DNA of 64,000 bases from contig CM053266.1 in the NCBI GenBank assembly GCA_028583415.1, positions 98,012,377 through 98,076,376 of the forward strand. Direction: 5' to 3'. The DNA is from Protea cynaroides (lineage: Eukaryota > Streptophyta > Magnoliopsida > Proteales > Proteaceae). The translations under genes and the position numbers were made by a program. Under the pieces are notes generated by a model. The model did no database searches, was not told where the DNA came from, and worked only from the letters and a program-made list of their open reading frames with translations. Below, one piece after another: positions 24,421-37,051 of this stretch (positions within the stretch are counted from its first letter, which is position 1; every line of letters starts with the position of its first letter).

Positions 24421-24550
24421 AGTTTGCTAAGAAGAAACTGAAAGCGAGCCGCTTATTTCTAGCAAAACAAATAGAACCATAATTTTATGCCACCTGATCC
24501 AATGTAAGACAGGAATTTTATGCTAGCCAAGATTCCCACCGAGAGAACCA

Positions 24551-24930
24551 ATGGTAGGGCTAATTTTTTTTGGAGAAACAGAGCAAATATGCATTCATTT
24601 CGCATACCAAAATAATAATAAACCACATTGTAGTAGTGTTGCTGGTTCTCGTCCGGAGCTTCTGATGGCGATACCTATCAAGACAGAAGCAAATCAGGCA
24701 TTACAGGGCAAGTTCGAAAACCTTGTGGCCACTCCGATGCCTAAGTCAGAACCGGTAAACAAGCAGTCAAGAGCTCAATAAACAGAATACGAGCTCCAGT
24801 AGAGGGGTTTAGGCGAGTTGACAAAGAGATGACGTAAGTAGTAAAAGTTGGATCATGTTACCTTTGTTCTAAGCTTTTTTTATAGAGGTATGGGGATGGA
24901 GTGGATATCGGGCTTGACTGTAGTGATCTC
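24551..24930. other. Unassigned intergenic sequence
   Basis: A 76-codon frame on the plus strand (24551-24781) and open stretches on the minus strand have no family I recognise. I do not call a gene. Confidence 0.4.
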
Positions 24931-24941
24931 GATATCTTAGG

Positions 24942-26525
24942 TAAGGGTGTTAAACATTTTATAATCGGTTTAACGGTCTGGTCTGATGTGGTGCGGCGTG
25001 TAAGAGGGTAAAATCGAAATCGAACTGATTAACTAAACGGTGTCAAAATTGAAACCAGAACCGATTAGTAATCGATTTCGGTTTATCGATTTTTAAATAG
25101 TTTTTTATTAATCGATTTTGCTTGTGGATTATAAACAGTTTAATTAAACGGTTATTAATTAGGTTTTTCATATTAAAAAAAATTAAAAAAAATAATAAAA
25201 CATGCGCAATCCTACGCTCCCCTTGGTGATGGAGATTTTGTTGACCACAAAATATACCTGAAAAACCTCTCCAATGTTGCATTCACAAAACTTAAAAAAA
25301 AAACTCCATTAACATAAAAAATAGTTGTATTATTGATATAGGTATAAGGTTATAGTAATTCATAAGTAATGGACATTATCATAATAACCATTGTAAAAAA
25401 CTTGAAATGCTGAGATAGTATTATATTCTTCATATGATCTCTCTACTGATAAGAGTAAAACTTAATAGTTCATTATGCATGACAGAAAAAGGAGGTTGGT
25501 GAATGGCGGGGATATTACATTCCAAGTCCTATACATGTTTGACATGAAAACTTCACCAAATACAAAAAAATCATTACAAACAAACTGCTATATTTCACTC
25601 CAATGGGAAATCCCTCCTGACCTTCCTTTCAAAGTCTGATTCTCAAGTCCTTTTCTTATTCCTGACTCCATTTTAGACCCTCCTTTTGAAACTTCTCAGT
25701 TAGTGATTGATTGATGAGTTCTCTGGTCTTGATCCCAAGACGGCAATCAAAGATCCTCAGTTTTTTCCTCTTTTTTTATTTTTTTATTTTTTTTTATTTT
25801 TTTTATTTTTTATTACTTCAATCGATTACCTGCAGGTGGATTTTTAGTCTGACTTTAAATTGGTTTGGCTTGCTAAGTCCTCAATACAGCATCACAGACC
25901 TAAGGTGCATGTAAGTATGGTATGGTTCAGATCGTCATCTACAAAGAGCACTGAGCAGCAGTGAGCATACCTTCTGACATCTTTTGATGTCCAGCACCAG
26001 CAGTGAGCAGTCCGACTCCACTCTCCAGACTCCAGCAGCTCAAACATTAGACTCAAAGTTGAAAGAATGAAAGTTGAAAAGGGAATGAAAGAGTTCAGAA
26101 TCGAAAGAGTCTCTTGACTATTGTTATGCCTAATATGCTTTTCAATTTTTTTGTTTTTGTTTAATGGTTTAGGCCTTTGGTAATTGGGATTGGGTCTTCG
26201 GAGATTAGTATATTAATTGAGTTAAGGTCTTGGGAAAACAGTATATTAATTAGGGTTGGGGTTGGGGTTGGGATTTTCAATTTTGGAAATGAGATTAGCT
26301 TTTACTCTTTTACGGTTTTCATGGTTTATAGTCTATTCGGTTTAATCGGTGTCTAGCCGATGTAACCCAACGGTTTAAACGGTTTAAACAGTACGGTCCA
26401 ATTTCAGTAAACCGTGTCAAATTTCAAACCAGAACCGAATCGATTACTAAACAGTCTCGTGGTTCTGGTGTAAATGATTTGGTCCGATTTCGATAAACGG
26501 TTCCAGTCCAAATGTTGCACCCTTA
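24942..26525. mobile_element. Non-autonomous hAT element, TIR TAAGGGTG
   Basis: 1584 bp with inverted ends TAAGGGTG...CACCCTTA and a perfect 8 bp duplication ATCTTAGG (24934-24941 and 26526-26533), the hAT signature. Both ends are rich in versions of cggttta and aaccg, in palindromic arrangement (for example ggtttaaacggtttaaac near 26373). No transposase is visible. Confidence 0.88.
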
Positions 26526-26533
26526 ATCTTAGG

Positions 26534-27601
26534 ACGTAGAGTGTCATGTTCTATCCCACCAATCGTTGTGGTCATAGATCACTCTCATGATCCAATCCCT
26601 AGAAATCATGGGTCGGAAGTGGGGAGGAGTTTGCTTGGGCCGTCTAATGACCATCTTGCACTGAGGTTCCCATAACCGTCCATGATATCCCGGTGCAGGA
26701 ATATCCTCGCTAGCTGGCACGTGGCGGCCACAAGGAATCTTCCCTTATTTGTGATAATTTGTGGTTATCCCCAGGATCATAGGGATAAGCTTTCCATCTT
26801 ATCGTTTCAGGAGCTGGTTCTTTCGAACAGAACGTGGAATGTGGCACGTGGCCTTTTGCCAATGGCGACAAGGGTTGGACACGTGCCCTCTCTAATTGGC
26901 CGCGTTCCTTATCAAGTAGTAAAAAACTTTTAATGCTTAATAATGTTTTGAGAAGGTTTTCTGGTCTAGCAGTCGGCATAACCAAGCTTTGATAGTGTGC
27001 GGACTTCTATCAAATGGCAGATTGGAATAAACTGAAATTTAAACGAACTCCAACTCCCCTACTTACATGTGAAGTTTCAACCCAAATAAAAGTTATCTCG
27101 TCATAAAACAAAGCATTATAAAATTAAAAGAGATCCACCAACGACTCATGTGATAAAACAAAGCATTATAAAATTAAAAGAGATCCACCAACGACCGAAG
27201 TATCAGCAGGTGTGCATAGAAATACCCAGATATGCACATCAATACATGAGGACTAAATGATTGAATTTAGATCTGCAGTTTAACATATGGCATATCCAAA
27301 CCATCTCCTAGGACCTAGGTATCCATTGGTCTGATTTACTATGTGACCTAGGCTGCAAAATGGTTGAGTTGGACCAGATTTTTTAAATGCGCAATCTAAC
27401 CCTGGTCCACTTCGGCCAAAGTCAAGCCCGACTCTTACTCAGAACTGAAAAATTCAACCTTAACCTATCCTCAGGGTAGGATTGGGCATGGCTGACCCTA
27501 ACCATGGGGAGGGGGAAGAGAGATGTAAGGATTGGGTCAGGTCAAGGAGGAAAAAATGTGAAATAAAGAAAGAAGAAAGAAGAAGAAGTCTTACCTAATA
27601 A
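26534..27601. repeat. Intergenic sequence with a 50 bp tandem duplication
   Basis: I see no gene. At 27103-27195 a 50 bp unit starting ataaaacaaagcattataaa is present twice in direct tandem. The part after 27350 (accctggtcc, gggtcagg motifs) may belong to a further old element that resumes after the MULE, at 28960-29140. Confidence 0.5.
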
Positions 27602-27610
27602 ATAAATAAA

Positions 27611-28935
27611 GAAAAAATTTCATCTACGCCCCATCAAAGATTGTTAATATCATCTACACCCATAAGAATGTAAAAACATCACCTAGGTCCAGTTAACTGA
27701 CAGAAATCACTAAAATTATTAAAATACAGTTTTACTCTTCATTTTTATATTTTATCCTTTTAATTTTAAAAAAACTTAAAAGATTTATTCCAAACAACCT
27801 TCTTCTCCGGCGACGTGAAGATTTTTCCGGTAATGTGAGCTTGAGACAAAATCTATGGAAACAGCAAAATGTATCCAAAAATTTCAAAGGCAGTACCTAT
27901 TGAGGAGAGATGCGGACTTCGCCCACAAGAACAAGATTACAACCAGAAGAAATAGCACATGAGCAACAAGAGACAACGGACTGTATCCAGCCCGTTCGAA
28001 CAGGAACCAAAAGGCAGTCGCTGTTACTAGCGGCCAAGCCCCTGCACTCCATCGTTTCCACAATACCGCGTCGGCAACTGCAGAACCCATTACAGTATCA
28101 ATATCGAATCCAGCAAGAATTTGTGACATGATGAAGAGGAATAAAAAGAAGACTCAGAAGATCCAAAACACAAATTTCCCAAGCATGAAGAAGAAATGCA
28201 CGATATAGCAACAACAGTTAAGAAGGGACCAGAAATGCAATGAAAGAAATATGTGTACTTGCGCCACCGCCAAGAGCTTGATGAACCGATTTCCGACGAG
28301 ATTGTGGTGAAACAGATGATTGACGAGCCAAATCATCGTCTCCCATGGTGGCTATACGTTAGGGTTTCGTAGCAAGAAAGGGACGGAGACGGAGAAGCCA
28401 AGCAGCCAACAAGGATTTGAAGCAGAAGCAAACTAAACTGATTTTGAAGAGAAGAGATCCATTGGATTCAATGCCGGAGCCTGCAACAACGATGAATGCA
28501 AGATGGTACTTGACTATTGGTTGGAAGGAAAAGCGTGCGTTCACGAATCACAATTCACGATTCACGATTCACGACCAAGACAACATACACTTCCGTCCAA
28601 CACTTCCGTCCAACACTGTTGGAGCCATGCCAACTCCCCTAATTTTCCCCCAAACCAGTTCCTGCCATATGAATCTGACTATGGAGAAGAGCAGAAGAGC
28701 AGAAGAGGAAAGGAAGAAGAAGAAGGGTAAAATGGTATTTTACCTTTACTCTAAGGGCAGTATTGTCCATGGAAAATTTTATTTCAGTTGACGTCAACAT
28801 CTAACGGGAATTAACTGACGGAGTGGACTTCTTTGATTACCACAACCAAAGTTTTGGACCTAGGTGATGTTTTTGCAAACTTGTGGGTGTAGATGATGTT
28901 AACAATCTTTGATGGGGTGTGGATGAAATTTTTTC
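27611..28935. mobile_element. Pack-MULE carrying a reticulon-like fragment
   Basis: 1325 bp with long inverted ends (about 75 bp, starting GAAAAAATTTCATCTAC; the right end is the reverse of ccatcaaagattgttaa and catctacaccca) and a 9 bp duplication ATAAATAAA (27602-27610 and 28936-28944). Nine-base duplications and long TIRs mark Mutator-like elements. The interior holds an exon-intron fragment of a host gene on the minus strand and no transposase, which makes it a Pack-MULE. Confidence 0.9.
27897..28346 (-). pseudogene. Captured reticulon-like protein (RTNLB) gene fragment
   Basis: Exon 1 (28346-28259) starts at ATG in a gccaccATGG context and encodes MGDDDLARQSSV to VHQALGGGA. A 181 bp GT-AG intron (28258-28078) follows. 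Exon 2 (28077-27897) gives ADAVLWKRW, TATAFWFLFERAGYS and ILFLWAKSASLLN, then a donor AG|GTACTG. Splicing keeps the frame open across 269 nt. The LGGG-ADxxLWRR start and the hydrophobic hairpin match plant reticulons, which curve ER membranes. The rest of the domain is missing. Upstream sequence inside the element looks like the parent gene's 5' leader. The piece is intact enough to be transcribed, but no product is shown. Confidence 0.85.
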
Positions 28936-28944
28936 ATAAATAAA

Positions 28945-30190
28945 TAAAAGAAGAAGAAGACAGTCGAATTGGATCAAGATGGGCTAGATTTAACCCAAGG
29001 CCTCAAATCCGGCCCAGCCCAACCCTGACTCAGGGGCCAGATATTCCCAATCCTAACCTATCCTAAGGGCTATGGTAACTCAGCTCAGGCCCAGTTTCAC
29101 CTCAAGGTGAATCAACCAATATGGTCAAACTTACACCCCTAGAGGAAGGGAAAAGATCCTCTCCACCGCCAGCCCCTCCAGCAACGTTGGATCTCTCTCT
29201 CTCTCGCTCGCTCTCCTAGGCAAAAATGTGATCCAACAGTGTTGGGAAGACCTGGACAGGCTGGCGACTGGAGACACCTTTACCTGGTCTGCAGACCAAG
29301 AAACTTTTGCCACGTAATACATCTAGAATTTGGTCTTGGGAAGCTGACTGAGGGAGGTGTATTTTTCACTGCATGAGAACTTCCATCCTAGCAACAGGAA
29401 GCTGCAAAATTTAAGGTGTCATGGGTGCCCTATTCCATCCTGTACAATAAGAGGCTGCAGATTTCACTCGTGGAGCCACTGGCACACTAGTCATGGCAAT
29501 TTTTGGCCTGGGAGACAAACTTCAGACCTAAAAAGGAGTATTGCTGAAATACAAGTGTAGCAACAAAAATTTAGACTCGAGGATAGAAATTTAGCATACA
29601 CTTATGAAAGCGGCAGCAATATCAGACACCAAAGCCATGGGCACCAAGAACCTCAGGATCTATGAAATTTGTACTATATAAAATCATACTTGTCCATGAA
29701 TGATGACTGTAAATTTCTCAATGTATTATTACATGAGCATAATAAGACCCAACTCTTGAGAAAGAACCTAGCCTCCATTGCTGTACAAAATTTTACTCCT
29801 TCCAATATTATTCCGGGTCTCCCCCTCCAAAAGCTGGAAAACCTAACAATGAACTCGCAAACATGGGGAAAACAAGGAAAGAGAAAAGAATCCATCTCAA
29901 AGTGCCAATTACCGGTGACTCAAGACAAAGTTCATAATTAGAACTACAACACCGGCAGACTTCTCCCCGACTCCCTATTGTACAGAAGAGGACTTGTAAC
30001 ATGGTCTCATAAGTGTCCTCCAATGGAACATCCATTTTGTGCCCATTTTGCTACATATAATTCAAGAGCAAGTGACATCTTCCCATTAATCTTTTGTATT
30101 ATAGTGCATAGCGAGGTCTTCTTAGGGAGTAGCAACGGATGAACGCAAAGACCAACAATCAGTAAGACACAAGTAATAAAACCTCGTCTC
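28945..30190. other. 3' flank of the NAT gene
   Basis: I see no gene of its own. The part next to the stop codon (30190 downward) should hold the NAT 3' untranslated region, but I cannot place its end. 28960-29140 (aatccggcccagccc, ttacacccctag) may be the end of an old element that the Pack-MULE split. Confidence 0.45.
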
Positions 30191-30412
30191 TCAGAGCCCA
30201 ACCCATTTGACCCATCTAAAGACTCGTCCAATTCTGAAAGGCAACCTGTAATCTTTGCCAACTGCAGGTTCTCTTTTTGCATTCTCTGGTTCAGACCAAA
30301 CATACACCCCACGTTCTTGCCGGCTTCCAGGCACAGTATTGTCCAAGATTACAGCAACGAGGAATGCAATGACCATATGAAATGACAGTAAGGTATTCAA
30401 AACATAGTTTAA
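30191..30412 (-). CDS. NAT12: NAT last exon
   Basis: 222 nt, LNYVLNTLLSFHMVIAF to FRWVKWVGL and the TGA stop (30193-30191). Acceptor TTTTGCAG. Confidence 0.95.
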   Translation of the reverse strand, partial: LNYVLNTLLSFHMVIAFLVAVILDNTVPGSRQERGVYVWSEPENAKREPAVGKDYRLPFRIGRVFRWVKWVGL

Positions 30413-33400
30413 CTGCAAAAGAAAATAAAACTTTCTTAGTAATATAACCACAGTATTCACCCATTTCTGTTTTATACAATTTTATTTCGCATGCCAGTTA
30501 ACTTCCATGTGAGCCCCAAAGAACATATCATATAAATTACAACCAGCAAATCAGGTCAACCATAGACATTAAACCTTCTATGTTTTCTTGCTTCTTCTGA
30601 CATGTAGAAGAGTCCTATAAGAGATCATCAAAAAGTTTAGAAGATCCCAGATAATCAGCCTTTAAGAGGAACTAAAAGTTTTTCCCTTTCTTTTTGGAAG
30701 TACTTGAATCCACATGGCTAAGGCTTAAGCAGTAAGTAGCACAGACTTTAATCCTCAACTACAGAATTCAAGAAGAGAAGCTTACCCCACCATATTTACT
30801 ATAAATAGGACCGTGAGATGCCACAATGTATGGCTGCAAATAGCTTGGGACGGGCGAGTTGGCATTAGGAATAACACCATATTGCTGGAAGTAGGCAGGT
30901 ACTGATAAAGACAAAAACAGAGAGAGCCCAACTATGATAATATTCCTGGAGCTTCCTGCTTCACTGTAACGTAAATTTGACAATCCTAATGCTGCAAGCA
31001 TTGCCCACATGAAGCACAGCAGAGCCGCAACCATAACATCAGGAATAGAAGCAATAAAGCCACCAACTTTTCCTATAAGCATGACAAGGATGTGAGTAGA
31101 GTTGTATAAAGAGAACATAATCTAGAGAGCAGAATTTTGAAGGAAACATAAGCAACTGAGAATCTGAAGAATTTTTCCAGACCTTAGTTGTGCAATTTTG
31201 ATAAACACACTCTTTGGTAAATGTATTTGTTAAATACTTACATAATCGTATAATCTGTGAGGTCTAACCCATTAATATAACTGATTTGTCTAGTTTGATA
31301 ACCACTTAAAAGAGTCAAATCAGTTATATTCAAGGTTACACATTGCAGATGCTATCAGTTCTCTGCAAGGAGAAATTCTCAATAAGAGATAAACATGGGG
31401 AATTTTGGACAAGCAAAAGAGTGTCCATGCTGTTTTGCTGGAAAATCAGGCCTTTTAAGTCATGAAAGATTCATAAGTTCCCCCTGTGTACATGTAAACA
31501 CTGAACATGCTATCTCATGTACGAGTACCTCACAAACTTGCTCCATCAAATAAATCAGTCAAGCAGACCAGCAAACACAAGGACTTTTTGTTGTTTTTTT
31601 TTTTTTCTTCTCTTCCTCGAGGGAAATGATCAGCCCAAGACAGAAACATAAATTAAAGAATCATCAAAAATAATCTCCAACAGAGTTGAAAGGTTGAAGC
31701 CTCCAAATCAAGGATTATGGTCCAAAAAGATCAATGGGTAGTTCACTTCACTCTCTGCACCACTTTCCTTTCAAAGAAGTCTGTCATCAATGACTGTCAT
31801 CTCATACCTTCCACAGATTCCAGCATTCAGTAAATGACAAAGTTCCACAAGATAGTCCATAGTCTGTTGACCAAGAATCAACAACCGCCAGCAAACTAGA
31901 AGAAGAAACTAAATGCATCTAAGCCTTCCAAAGAAACGGGAAAAAAAATCATATGAAATTGGTAGTCAAGAACAGGTGACAGACAAAGAAGACAGAAAAC
32001 AGAAGCCATTTGCTTATGATATTGATGGTAAGGTATAAAGAAAAGGATAGATATCTTCACATAGCCATTTTGCATCTGGCGATAACACTTGGAACCATTA
32101 TAGGATAGACAATCTAGTCACCAATTATAGTGGGTCTACACCAAGGGTTACATCTGATGGATGAGACAGCTAGACATCAACAGGATGAGATCCAACAGCG
32201 AATTGTGTTTGCTATTGATGTGGTTTTGGTTCACAAAATTAAACGCCATGTCAGAATTACACAGGATGCTTTAAAATCAAAAGTTTTTAAGATAAGCTGG
32301 AATAAAACAAAACATACGGCTTCCAATTTTGAACAGGAGTGGATGTAGTGTTTATGATTGTTGATCCAAAGGGACCACTCTGTGTGTCTGGGTTCAATGG
32401 TTAGTAAGTGGGCCAGATATTGAAAAGGATATCACCGGCTATAAGTCAACTTTAAAGATTTTGAGGGGAAGCAAGGAACATGGTTCAAAATCTCGGCGCG
32501 AGATCTCAAGAATCTCAAACTTCTCGAACAGGTAGAGGTGAGATCTCACACAACACAAGATCTCAAGATTCTCGACCAGTTCTCAACTAGTCTCGACATT
32601 TTCGACCAGTTTTCGATTGGTCTTGACATAATATATGAATTATGATTGTATGGTCTACTTGAATACTTTGGGTTTTTTTACTATGACAATTAACTAAGGC
32701 TCCCTTTAATATAATTTAGAAAAAAATTCATCTAGACCCCCATCAAAGATTGCTAACATCATCTACACCCACAAAAATGCAAAAACATCTACACCCAAAA
32801 ATTTACTGTGGTAATCAAAGAAGTCTACTCCGTCAGCTGATTCCCGTTAAATGCTAACGTCAAGTGGATAGGAATATTTTAGAGGCGATAATACCCTTTT
32901 GGTCTGATTAAAAGACCATTATACCCTTTTGTTCAATTTTTACCCTACCCCTAGAATCTCTAATCCCTTTCATTTTTTCATGTCTTCGAACCATGGAATA
33001 AAATCTCGGCGAGATCTCGCCGATTTCGCCAATTTCGCAACTAACCGATACGAAAATAGGGTCAATAACCCTTTTCGTCTCGGCATTTACATGTTCTCGC
33101 CGAGATCTCGGCGAGAACATGCTTTTTGCTTCTTTTTTTTCTCTCTTTTATAAAAGAGAGGCTGTTCTCGGTGGAGACTGCTCCTTCCTCTTTTTTCTTA
33201 GTTTTTTCATGATTTTTTCATTTCTTCCTCCATTCTTTCTTTGTTTGAACTTTTAACTTGCAACGGGTGGTGCTTCAGACTGCGGGGATTGCTGTAACTT
33301 CAGAGTGATCAACCAACTTCTATTCCGTTCCATCAATACTTCCACAAGAGTTTATGCACCAAAGTACTACTTCAGAAGTTTTTCTATTCTTCCCAAAGAT

Positions 33401-36400
33401 AGGTATCCTTCGGATAGCTACTGATATATTTATGAATCATGTGCAAGACTACCAGAACTACTTTGCATCAAGAATGTCATGGGAAGATTATGTTGCTCAA
33501 TTGGAAGACAATTTGCGTCGACAACTTTCTCAGATATATGATGATAGTAGGATGGATCATCCACGACACTCTACGTATTACTAGACATTGTATCTAGATG
33601 AGGATTGTGGAATTGTGAACTATGGGCACAGGGGGACTATGGGATCATTCAATATTGAATATTTGAACTATGATGTAATGATTTATAATGAAGTGTTATT
33701 TTGTTTCTCTTTCCCCTAATGCATCATGTTATTGTCTCATTTGCCATATTTGATTGAATATAATAGCTAATATTAACTTAAATTTATAACAGACTTCAGT
33801 GTTGACTGTCAAAACATGAGTGTAAACCCAAACAACCACAAAGAGTCATTATTTTTACAATTTTATACTCTAAATGTGTTTATGTATGTAAAAATGAGGT
33901 TCCCTTGAAGTTGGAGACCTAAAAAATGCATTTTGGCCACCGAGACAGGACAAAATACACTGTCTCGGCGAGATCTCGGCGCCGTCTCGCCGAGATCTCG
34001 GTTTCGGAGGAGGCCGAGACTCCTCCGAAACCCGAGATTTTAAACCTTGCTTCGAACTCCTTGCTATGGAATCTGGTTCTTCTTCTTAGATCGTTGTTGT
34101 GTTTACTTTCTCCTAGTCGTAGTTCTACTCTTCTAGTTTTCAATAAGAAATAGCTTTTCTTGAAGGTCTTCTAGGAAAGTAATGTTTTAATTCCAACTTT
34201 TATTGCTTCCTTTTTCTCAATTTTATTCTGGTGTTTTCAGAGAGTCGCTTTGTTTTTGGAGTAGTCTCTTTGAATCGAAGCTTTAGCTTTTCCATCGAAG
34301 ATCCCCAAATCCATCCCTTATTTTTCTGCAGATCATGGTATTTCCTTTTTTTTTCTCTAAATCTCTGTGCAGATCAACGTATTCTTGCTTTAGTTTCATT
34401 TATGGTAATTTCATGAATGAAGGCAGAAAGTGAATCTGAATTTTTTTTCCTGCTTCTCTCAAGGAAACCTGAAACATGTCCTCAAATAGTGAAAATGATG
34501 AATCTATTACCGAACCTGGAGATATCATCCGAAGCTGTGAGTATTTCTGAGGCAACGATGTCAATGAATTGGAACTTCCAGGCCATGGATCTCTTCCCTC
34601 AATATGCTGGTTTTGGTCATCATCAATCCTCCTCCATTCCTACCAAAGACGGCCAAAAGATGGGTAATTTTAGGTGAGTTCTTCATCCACCACACCTCAT
34701 CGTCTCTTTTTTTCTTTTCTTTTTTTAGGGTTCATGAATTGCCTAGAGTAAACAATCTTTAACAAAAAATTGATTTTTTTACTTCAGATATTTTAACTGA
34801 TTCTCATTTTCTTTAGTTTTCTTATTGACTTCATGAGTTGTTTGATATTCAATTTAACTTCTGCAGGGTTTTAGAAAGGTAGATCCGACAAGTGGGAGTT
34901 TGCCAATGAAGGATTTCTAAGAGGTCAGAAGCATCTGTTGAAGAACGTCAAGAGGAAGAAGGCCTTCTCTTAGCCTATCTCTTAGCAGCAAGATTTGGGC
35001 CCTTGCCTCGAAATGGAGAGAAAATGTGAAAAGGAAAGAGGGAGAGAAAATATAAATTTGATTTGAAGGTCAAATTAGTAAATCAACATAATTTTTTAAT
35101 TTTTCAATTTATAATATGAAGTGTAAAACTGTATTTCAACAATTTTAGTGATTTCCGTCAGTTAAGTAAACCTAAGTGATGTTTTTGCAATCTTGTGGGT
35201 GTAGATGATGTTAGCAATCCTTGATGGGGTGTAGATGAAATTTTTTTTATAATTTATATTTATGTTTATGAATTATTTATGAAAATCATTTATAAGAATA
35301 AATTATGAGTAATAAATAATAACCGTTTCGTACCCCTAGATATAAAGAAGTAATAATAGATTATCACAATAATGATAAACAAAAACTAACCTATTTGTAG
35401 ATTTTAGATTATATCAATTTATTTTAAATGTAAATAAGTATCATAAATCATTCCAAACAACCACATATATCATAATGTATTACATAATTAATTCTATAAT
35501 ATATAACAAAGAATGTCTAATTAAGTACTATTTTATTTATTATTCTCCTAAAATATAATTATACTGGCTCATTGGTCTTCTTTGATCTTCTATTAGTATA
35601 ACATTATGTAGAATAGTTAATATTACCCTAGGTTTACATCTGAATTTCAGACTGACACTGTCAAACATGGGTATAAACTCAAACAACCACCATGTGTGAT
35701 TATTTTTACAATTTTATGGTTTAAATGTTTTTATATATACTAAAATAGGGTTTCCCTAGAGTATCGAGCCTTAAAATTGTAGTTTTAGGGCCGAGTCGAA
35801 ACACACATTTAAGCCTTCGCGACTTTTGTACAGTATCTCGAAATCTTGGAAATCTTGATTTTCCCAAGGGTTGACACTCTCGAGTTTCGAAATTTTGAAC
35901 ATTGGTAGGGAAGTGGGGCACATTTACAACGAAATTTCAATTTATTTTGATTTAAAAAAATTGTCATTGAAAGTACTCGAATAGATCTTTAAAACAACAT
36001 AAGGATCACCAAATTTGGACATAGGAATAAAAAGTTTTGAATTTCCAAAGCTTACTCTTTTTCTTTTTCTAATTTTTTTGAAAAAAATTCCCCTCTAAAT
36101 TTTCAGGAATTTATACCTTTCTATTCCTATGTTCGAATTGAGTGATCCACCTGACAGTTTAAAGATCTTTTCGACTACTTTTTATTGACATAAAATTTTG
36201 AAAAAAACAAATTAAATTTCTTTTTAAATTTGGGTCCCACTTTCCTTTTTCCCTCCAAATCTTGAAAAATTCAAGAACATTTTATTCCTATATCCGAATT
36301 AGGTGGTCCTAGTGGTATTTTCAAAATCTTCAAGAGTGCTTTTCAATGGTAAATTTGAAAGAATCAATTTATTGGAAAAATGAAGTGTACGGGATTCTAG

Positions 36401-36976
36401 GGTATTCTGCCTTCAACACATTCCACAAAAGCTGAAGAGTAGTATTTATAAGAAAATTTAAAATCAACAAAAAAAACAAAGAAATGACATCTACATTAAA
36501 TAAGGGTATCAAAGAACAAAAAGCTAGGCAAGACTATCAATTAATGCATTTCAGGAATCATCAATACAACACCAATTGGTAAAAAGATGAGGAAGTTAAT
36601 TGAGAAGGCTCAATCATGTCCTCAGAAACCAATGAATGCACCACTGAGGAAATATGGGGAAAGATGTCCTGGGTTGAACCAGTGATGTACCTGCGTTTAA
36701 GTTTACAGCTAATTTTGCTAAACAACAACAACAACAACAACAAAGCCTTATCCCAACAAAATTGGATCAGCTATTGGATTATTGCCTTCTAATCAACTTT
36801 GTTTGATGTGATACTTGAAACAAGGCTTAAATTATACATGTCTTTCCTTTTTTGGTATTCAGGTATATTTAATTTAAGCTCTGTGAATCCTGTTTTGGTT
36901 ATTCTTCAATGACAATACTTAGTATGTCGAAAACCTATAGATGAGTGAATTATCCAGTGCATTTACTCATCAAATT

Positions 36977-37051
<75 letters not shown>

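Larger units (their letters stand above)
32719..35247. mobile_element. Second Pack-MULE of the same family, nested
   Basis: 2529 bp including a nested hAT copy. Its TIRs match those of the element at 27611-28935, and its left subterminal sequence (ggtaatcaaagaagtctactc) matches that element's right end. A 9 bp duplication TATAATTTA occurs at 32710-32718 and 35248-35256. It contains a heat-shock-factor exon and other exon-like sequence. Confidence 0.87.
32479..35904. mobile_element. hAT element with cgagatctcg repeats, outer copy
   Basis: Ends CATGGTTCAAAATCTCGG and the reverse of CGAAATTTTGAACATTG; flanks GCAAGGAA (32471-32478) and GTAGGGAA (35905-35912), an 8 bp duplication with two transitions. 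Its right part (from about 35630, tcaaacatgggtataaac onward) is homologous to 33800-33960 of the inner copy, in the same orientation. The Pack-MULE at 32719-35247 splits it. No transposase is visible. Confidence 0.75.

Noticed and set aside
27350..29140. An outer element split by the reticulon Pack-MULE
   Set aside because: The ends (taggctgcaaa and ttacaccccta) are only weakly inverted and the flanking eight bases do not match, so I did not call it.
33354..33584. Transposase gene in the inner hAT element
   Set aside because: The 76-codon frame has no hAT dimerisation or catalytic motif, and the element is too short for an autonomous copy.
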